A DNA stretch of 64,000 bases from an uncultured Oscillospiraceae bacterium. Lineage in GTDB: Bacteria; Bacillota; Clostridia; Oscillospirales; Acutalibacteraceae. Shown piece by piece: positions 61,320-64,000 of this stretch (within the stretch, counting starts at the first letter, position 1; every line of letters starts with the position of its first letter). The DNA lies in the NCBI GenBank assembly GCA_958448165.1, contig CAUDCW010000003.1, positions 180,892-244,891 on the forward strand. The letters run 5' to 3'. Position numbers and translations under genes: made by a program. Under the pieces are notes generated by a model. That model had not been told where the DNA came from. It saw only the letters and a list, made by a program, of their open reading frames with translations, and made no database searches.

Positions 61320-63179
61320 TTAAAAATTGTATCTGTCATCAAAATGCTCCTCGGGCAGTCTTTTTTGCGGCTCGGAGCTTTTCTTTTCCCTTGCGGCTTC
61401 TTTTTCGCTTTCCGCCTGCTTCTGCATAAGCTCGGCGTGCTTTTTCTCAAGCATTTTTGAGCGGTTGTTAAACACAACAATAAGCAGTACGGTCAGCAGA
61501 ACAAGGAACGACGCACACACGCAGTATATTACAACGCCCTGCGGATACGGCACTGTAGCGGTGTATTTGACAGTGGTTTCGCCGCCTTTAAGGTTCAGCA
61601 CATATCCGTTTTCCCTGTTGATATCAAGCGACGATATATCGCCTGAGCCGTCGGCTGTCACGCCCGAAAAGCCCGACACGCTCTCGTTGCCCTTGGTGTA
61701 AAGCGTATATACAAGCGGAACATCCTTGTTCTTGCCTGTCAGCATATATGAGATATTGATTTCGTCCGTAAAGGCTACATCGGTGACAACGCTCATATCG
61801 CCCGTGTTCTGCGAATAGGAAAGGGAATTTCCGCCGCCGAAAAGCTTGTTTATTTCTTCCGAAATCTGCTTGGACGAGCCTTTTGAGGTTATGCGGCAGA
61901 TCACGCCGTCGTCGGACTTCATTCTTGTAACCGAAACGCCCTTCTTGTTCAGGAAATCATAGGCATAATCCCTGCCCTCCTGACCGTTTACGGCGTTATA
62001 GACAAAGTCAAAGCAGCGGACAAAGCTGTCATCATCGAAGCTTTCAAGCGTTACGTTGATGCCCTTTATATCATACTGAATACCGTCGGGAATTCTGATA
62101 TCAAAAACAGCGTCGCTCGATTTGAGCGAATATATGCCGTCAACCCACTCGCCGTTCTTTGCCCAGACGCCGTCCTTGAGCATTACGCCCTCACCGTGAG
62201 TTGTTTTGAGCGGCAGAGAATACTTGTAGCTTAAATCTACCTTTGAATCCTTTTTAGCCACAAAAGAGAGGGTATTTATTTTTTCTTCAAACACAAGCTG
62301 TTCAGCCAAGGGCGTACTGCTGTTGTTCTGGTCGCCGTAATAAAGCGAAACCGTGTCGCAGTCAAGGAATAGCGCCGTAGCCTTCTGAAGCTCCGCCAGG
62401 GAAAGTCCGTTGTAAACAATCTGGTATTCTTGGTTGTTGCCCTGCTGAGTCCAGCCGCTGTATGCTGCGCTGTCGAGGGTTCTTTCTTTCATTATTGAGA
62501 TGAGCTTTTCGCCCATATCCTCATATGTTTTCTGCGGAACGGACAGGGTGAATTTCCTGTCGTAATTGTCCTTTTTGTTGTTTGTAGTTTCAATATATAT
62601 TCCCGTAACGGGATAACCCTTGACCGAATTAATCTCGGTGTTTTCGCTGCTGCAGCTCTGAATGTCGCCGTCATTGTTAATTATGTTTGAAACACAGCTT
62701 AATTCAAACTCAAGGTCGTTATATTTTTTCTCCTGAATACCGCTGCGCAGCCACGAGAACAAATCGTCTGTCTTAAAGTCCTCGACATAATGCCAGCCCT
62801 TTGCAAGAGTGCTGTTCGGATGCACAAGCGACACCTGAACCTGTCGGTCGGTGATTACCGAAAGCTTTGAAATATAATCGGCTCTTGAATCAAACGTGAG
62901 CGTAAAGATATATTTAAGAATTCCGTCGTCCTCAACCTCTTCACGCTGTAAAACAGACGGGCAGTATCCGCTTATTATTTCGTTGAATTTGTCACGCTTG
63001 TCAGAGCTGCCGATAAACTCGGAGCCTGTATTTAAGGTCAGTGTGCGAACCCCTTTGAACTGAGCATCAATTTTTATGGTGCTTTCATATTCAAAGGTTT
63101 TTTCGCCGCAGCCGTAAAATGTAAGAATAGGCAGAGCAAGCAGCAGCAAAAGCACAAAAGACGCTATTTTTTTCTTCAT
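61320..63179 (-). CDS. Large membrane-anchored surface lipoprotein of unknown function
   Basis: 619 residues. An N-terminal signal MKKKIASFVLLLLLALPILTF runs into YGCGEK, a plausible if imperfect lipobox. A long extracellular region with repeated beta-strand/turn patterns (about residues 30-545) is followed by one C-terminal membrane helix (VVIYCVCASFLVLLTVLLIVVF) and a highly charged ~50-residue cytoplasmic tail. No domain recognised. It lies 12 bases after the cyclase gene and 26 bases before the HAD gene, so all four genes to queH may be one transcript. Confidence 0.8.
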   Translation of the reverse strand: MKKKIASFVLLLLLALPILTFYGCGEKTFEYESTIKIDAQFKGVRTLTLNTGSEFIGSSDKRDKFNEIISGYCPSVLQREEVEDDGILKYIFTLTFDSRADYISKLSVITDRQVQVSLVHPNSTLAKGWHYVEDFKTDDLFSWLRSGIQEKKYNDLEFELSCVSNIINNDGDIQSCSSENTEINSVKGYPVTGIYIETTNNKKDNYDRKFTLSVPQKTYEDMGEKLISIMKERTLDSAAYSGWTQQGNNQEYQIVYNGLSLAELQKATALFLDCDTVSLYYGDQNNSSTPLAEQLVFEEKINTLSFVAKKDSKVDLSYKYSLPLKTTHGEGVMLKDGVWAKNGEWVDGIYSLKSSDAVFDIRIPDGIQYDIKGINVTLESFDDDSFVRCFDFVYNAVNGQEGRDYAYDFLNKKGVSVTRMKSDDGVICRITSKGSSKQISEEINKLFGGGNSLSYSQNTGDMSVVTDVAFTDEINISYMLTGKNKDVPLVYTLYTKGNESVSGFSGVTADGSGDISSLDINRENGYVLNLKGGETTVKYTATVPYPQGVVIYCVCASFLVLLTVLLIVVFNNRSKMLEKKHAELMQKQAESEKEAAREKKSSEPQKRLPEEHFDDRYNF

Positions 63180-63191
63180 TTCACATCCTCC

Positions 63192-63782
63192 TCAAATTCC
63201 CTTTTCCTGTGCCATCAGCACCGCTCTCACAGGCGACGCTTCAAGCGCCGACAGCCTGAGAGGAAAGGCGGCAAGAATATAATCGCCGTCATCAACCGAG
63301 CTTAAATCAAGACCCTCGATAACGATAATGTCGTTTAGAAAAAGCTCACGGTGTATTTCAAAGTCGTCATCGGGCATTGCGACGGAAAGTCCGTCAACGC
63401 CTATCAGATTGACCCCGTAATCGCTCAGCACAAAAACGGCGCTCGGCGTTAAAACAGCCTCTCCCTCTCCCCTTATAAGCAGCTTTTTGCGGCAGTGCGG
63501 CAATATCTGGTCCATATCCTCGCCTGTTATTATGCCGCTGAACGTGACAACAGTGCACTGCCCGTAAAATCGTGAAAGGGGAAGCTCGCCGATTTTTTTG
63601 CCGTCGTCAAGATAGTGATAGGGTGCATCAATATGCGTTCCCGTATGAGTGCACATTGACACAGCCGACAGGTTGTATTCACCGCCGTATTCAATTTTGG
63701 AAAGCCAGCTTGACTGCGGCTTAGGGTCGCCGTCATAAACCTTTGACTTGAATATATCACGCGAAATATCATACAGAAGCAT
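63192..63782 (-). CDS. Cyclase-family metal-dependent hydrolase (kynurenine formamidase-like)
   Basis: 196 residues with the diagnostic metal-binding motif HTGTHIDAPYH near residue 46, plus DISRDIFKS and GDYILAAFPLRLSALEASPVRAVL, typical of the cyclase family that includes KynB and isatin hydrolase. It likely hydrolyses a small amide or lactone; no tryptophan-degradation genes are nearby to fix the substrate. GGGAGTG precedes the ATG. Confidence 0.9.
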   Translation of the reverse strand: MLLYDISRDIFKSKVYDGDPKPQSSWLSKIEYGGEYNLSAVSMCTHTGTHIDAPYHYLDDGKKIGELPLSRFYGQCTVVTFSGIITGEDMDQILPHCRKKLLIRGEGEAVLTPSAVFVLSDYGVNLIGVDGLSVAMPDDDFEIHRELFLNDIIVIEGLDLSSVDDGDYILAAFPLRLSALEASPVRAVLMAQEKGI

Positions 63783-63804
63783 ATTTACACTCCCTTTCAG
63801 AAAT

Positions 63805-63840
63805 GAGTTTTGAGTTTTGAGTTTTGAGTTTTGAGTTTTT
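63805..63840. repeat. GAGTTTT tandem array
   Basis: Five consecutive 7-bp GAGTTTT units lie 23 bases upstream of the cyclase start, with an inverted copy AAAACTCAA about 25 bases further right. The stretch 63841-64000 shows no gene I can support. Confidence 0.85.
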
Positions 63841-64000
63841 TATTAATTACTCTAAACCGAAAACTCAAATTAATATTCAGAAAAGAACATTATAGCACAT
63901 ATTTCATAAACCGTCGATAAAATATTACGGCTTAGTCCTTGTCGTCTGTAGGATTACAATTGATGTGTTACAAAAGAGCGAGGTAACAAAACCGTCGCTC

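Noticed and set aside
1..64000. tRNA, rRNA, tmRNA, CRISPR arrays, prophage or transposase genes
   Set aside because: Gaps were read on both strands; none shows cloverleaf, array or relevant coding signals.

Overview
The window looks like a chromosomal segment of a low-to-mid-GC, anaerobic, endospore-forming member of the Clostridia, most likely the Oscillospirales/Ruminococcaceae group. This rests on gene content: spoIIGA-sigE and spoIIR, a bacterial V-type ATPase, pyruvate formate-lyase with its activase, AddAB, GdpP/RNase J, and GGAGG ribosome binding sites that often serve TTG or GTG starts. The species assignment is inference. I see no rRNA, tRNA, phage, transposase gene or CRISPR array.

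Layout. 1-7432 (minus strand): the V-type ATPase operon in the Enterococcus hirae order ntpF-I-K-E-C-G-A-B, with B running off the left edge; the rotor subunit keeps the residues that bind Na+ in E. hirae. 7711-9297 (plus): spoIIGA-sigE. 9298-14863: accessory stretch with an Asn-rich lipoprotein, a YjbR protein, an SDR oxidoreductase, a PAP2 phosphatase, an unrecognised protein made of two copies of one domain, and an S1-domain protein, interspersed with two families of small repeats. 15113-22264 (plus): secreted cyclophilin, thioredoxin, a P-type cation ATPase behind a yybP-ykoY (Mn2+) riboswitch with an overlapping terminator, rlmA-fkbM, and a LytTR/DUF3021 pair. 22302-30822 (minus): addB-addA-ade. 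31070-33899 (plus): trkA-trkH. 33950-41347 (minus): spoIIR, ispE, an aminotransferase with an Lrp-type regulator, nadE, and two polysaccharide genes. 41849-43240 (plus): a MocR-type regulator. 43263-47208 (minus): pflB-pflA and a phosphoesterase. 47948-57047 (minus): rnjA-gdpP-rplI-dnaB-tilS-ftsH. 57629-59728 (plus): rnhA-nifS-nifU. 59994-63782 (minus): cyclase, large surface lipoprotein, HAD phosphatase and queH.

Most of the window is core metabolism, ion homeostasis (Na+/H+ V-ATPase, K+ uptake by TrkAH, c-di-AMP hydrolysis by GdpP, Mn2+/Ca2+ export) and information processing. The less ordinary material is regulatory and repetitive. It includes a MITE-like element family (three copies, 4-bp target duplications, one internal deletion), a second repeat family whose hairpins co-vary, a spoIIR Shine-Dalgarno partly inside a terminator stem, stable leader hairpins upstream of pflB and rnjA, a spoIIGA that appears to start at ATT, and the duplicated-domain protein. 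I found no clear new defence or mobile system.
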